64,000 bases of DNA from Epiperipatus broadwayi (lineage: Eukaryota; Onychophora; Udeonychophora; Euonychophora; Peripatidae). The stretch lies in the NCBI GenBank assembly GCA_028023455.1, contig JAQFVV010000187.1:122001-186000 (forward strand), read 5' to 3'. Under the pieces are notes generated by a model. It was not told where the DNA came from, did not search any database, and worked only from the letters and a program-made list of their open reading frames with translations. The position numbers and the translations under genes were made by a program. Positions 61,880 to 64,000 of this stretch are shown here, one piece after another. Numbering within the stretch: the first letter of the stretch is position 1; every line of letters begins with the position of its first letter.

Positions 61880-62830
61880 TTATATATTGGACTATTTCCA
61901 ACATCTAATACAAATATTGAATGTCTTGAAAAATTTAACTTTATTTAAATATTTCAAATACATCCAACTGTTAGTAATAGTGCACAGATTAGTATATGCA
62001 CAATATTTTGAGAGGTATTATTCTCTTTTCTTCAGGTGTTGTTGCTGGCCTGACCAGTGAAAGTACTATCAAGGGAATCGAACCTGGACTCTTAAGATTT
62101 TTTAATATTGAATTTTAAAGTATCATTCTAATCAACTAAGACATCCTGCCAAAGATAACAGTCAGTAGAAATTTCATATAACTTATCTATGAGATTCATC
62201 TGATTTCTCCACTTTTTCCTAAGAGCAAAGTTGATTAATAGTTTCCATACATTATATATAGTCACACTAGGTTGACTTATGGGGTAGTTCACCATTGTAA
62301 TGTGAGCAGCTTCTTTAAATTTTCTTCTATGTATTTTTTCTTTTCTATCTCATTTTTGTATTTTCCCAGTTGAACATATGCTCATTAGTACATATGTGGT
62401 CTCTACCTTAGCCACATCTGTTTTTTCTCTTCTAATCATCAGTTTGTGTTCTTGCAATTGCTATTCAATGGGGCGACTGGTCTCACCAATGTACATTTTT
62501 CCACATTCACTGGTATTTTATAGATGCAATTTTTGCTTTTCAGCATTTCAAATTTAGGCTTGGTAGATATTAGAATTCCTTATAGTGTGGTGTGACTCTG
62601 GAAAGCTGTTCTGATGTCATAGTGATAGCATATTTCCCTAAATTTGTCTTTTATTTTTGATATGTATGGATACACTACTATACTAATAATTGTTTTGTTT
62701 TTTTTTTGTTTTTATGGTTCTTTTTGTTGTCTATTTAAGGTTTTCTTAAAGCAATTTGAAATCTTTGAATTCCTGGATCTCTTTTATATATTGTAGCCTT
62801 TGGTTTATTTCATCTATAAACCAATTGTAA
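61880..62830 (-). mobile_element. Second Penelope-like copy, inverted
   Basis: The reverse strand repeats the 3' half of the element at 41790: the VYPYIS linker near 62670, FQSHTTL near 62590, the GIY-YIG region (MYIGETSRP-like near 62490), HMFNWENTK near 62370, then GGCCAGCAACAACACCTGAA near 62050 and the AATAAAGTT tail near 61945. Stops and indels are numerous, so it is older than the 42-kb copy. Confidence 0.82.
62064..62150 (-). other. tRNA-like insertion in the Penelope 3' region
   Basis: On the minus strand GGCAGGATGTCTTAGTTGAT resembles a tRNA 5' half with an A box, and AGGTTCGATTCCC is a good B box. Stems pair poorly. The 42-kb copy lacks it at the matching point (before GGCCAGCAAC). 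Probably a tRNA pseudogene or SINE remnant. Confidence 0.4.
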
Positions 62831-64000
62831 GAAATGAAACTAATTATAGGCAAAAAAAAAAATTTTTTTAATGGAAGAAAAGTTGAAAAATTTTATTTGA
62901 TAAATCAATAGCTCAAATGTAACGTATATAGAGATACAGTTTGTGTTTGTATAAAATATAGCTAGCATTATTTAATGCAGGGGGATGATTGATTTTTTTT
63001 TGTACGCTGCTACAATAATTTATGAATATGATAATTGAGAAATAAATATTTATATGGCTAAGATAAAGTCTTTATGAATTTTAATATCTATTACTAAAAA
63101 GTTGGTGAGAATTAGAATTGAATTGATTATCAGTGGCTTTAGTTTAACAGTTTCTTTTCAAAAGAATAGGCTTAAAATTATAAGAAATTATAATTGATAT
63201 TATGCTTGTAATTATAAGAAATTATAGTGATTATTTTGTGCTCATGTAGTCTGAATAAGAGGTTTTCAGTTTCATGCTCTGCATATGTAGGTATGTGTGA
63301 ATATAGAAATATGGGTTTGATTTTTTTTCTTTCCTTTATAGAAATTGACATAATTTTCTATATTATTTCATGATAAGTGTGGAAAAGGGAAAGGAAAAAT
63401 AAATGAATCTGTTGTAATTTATTATTTCTAGCTCAAAAATGTAAATTTAAATAAATTATTTAAGTAAAAAAGAATTTAACATTTGTTTTACCAAAAAGTG
63501 TCAGTAAGCTTATCTTTTGATTAGATTTTCTTTTAATTGCTTTTCCATAAATTAATCGATAATGTGTTAACCAAAAGATGTGGTTTAAGATAAGAAAAAT
63601 TGTCAAAATTGACAAGTAATAAATGGTTCAATTGTTTATTCTGAGAGGGAAATTTTGATTAAGATTTGAGAGGAAGCACCTGGAGAGGGAGGGGTTAACA
63701 GATATTTTTTCTTCCCCCTCCTTGTGAATATAAAAGGGGAGGGAGAAAATGAATCAGGGGAACTTTTGCTAATTCAGAATGAGAAAAAACAACTTTTGCT
63801 AATTCAGAACGAGGGGGCTAACTCAATTAATTTATCTCTGAAGGTTTCTCCGAAATTTTTTTTTAATTTTCTTTCTCAGAGTTTAATAATGTGTTTAAGT
63901 TTACAGTATAACCAAAATATGAATTTCTAATTCATATATAAGTGGTACACATTTTTCTCCCTCAAGTCAATTATGAAGAAATCAACTTTTTATAAGATAT
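62831..64000. other. Intron, no recognised element
   Basis: AT-rich. A short direct repeat (AACTTTTGCTAATTCAGAA at about 63760 and 63790) lies in an otherwise unassigned A-rich, G-rich patch. No LRPPRC exon recognised. Confidence 0.5.

Overview
This window is a very AT-rich piece of an animal (metazoan) nuclear genome, probably from an invertebrate. Short protein-coding exons with GT-AG or GC-AG borders are separated by introns of up to 27 kb, and the introns are packed with decayed eukaryotic transposable elements (non-LTR LINEs, Penelope-like elements, Merlin-like DNA transposons, piggyBac-like and TA-flanked non-autonomous elements, tRNA-derived SINEs). No bacterial-type operon, CRISPR array or rRNA is visible. 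I cannot name the species; an arthropod would fit but is a guess.

One host gene runs left to right through the whole window: the middle part of LRPPRC (leucine-rich PPR-motif protein, mitochondrial; the insect orthologue is called bsf). I place 15 exons between 129 and 58442. They join in one open frame of 460 complete codons, and the predicted protein follows the known LRPPRC sequence in order. The N-terminal coding part lies before position 1 and the C-terminal part after 64000. Two introns, including the 27-kb one, only keep frame if they use GC rather than GT donors.

Layout: 1-6935, exons 1-3 with a Penelope-like remnant (3.6-5.1 kb, minus strand). 6936-34087, a 27-kb intron holding a LINE tail (7.26-7.76 kb), a Merlin-like element (7961-9723), a 450-bp hairpin element, a 16-kb palindromic element (10897-26953) and a 5-kb LINE whose ORF1 encodes a PHD finger and an SGNH-esterase-like domain (28.37-33.35 kb). 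34088-40653, exons 4-10 with a 2.3-kb Merlin-type transposon (36845-39134) in one intron. 40654-52831, a 12-kb intron with a Penelope element carrying a GIY-YIG domain (41.79-43.09 kb), an RT fragment and a TA-flanked element (50445-51607). 52832-58442, exons 11-15 with a near-perfect foldback MITE (about 56281-56624). 58443-64000, intron with a tandem repeat, a second foldback element and an inverted second copy of the Penelope element.

The most striking object is the 16,057-bp palindrome at 10897-26953. Its two arms (about 5.6 and 4.9 kb including later insertions) are inverted copies of each other. Its ends resemble Merlin-type termini, it is flanked by an identical 8-bp direct repeat (ATTTAAAC), and its unique centre holds a broken Merlin/IS1595-type DDE transposase and an RTE-type LINE. 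Because the arms are paralogous, each later insertion in one arm can be compared with its empty site in the other. This identifies a 1,350-bp element with an 8-bp duplication, a 953-bp element at TTAA, a 1,117-bp element at TA and a tRNA-derived SINE.
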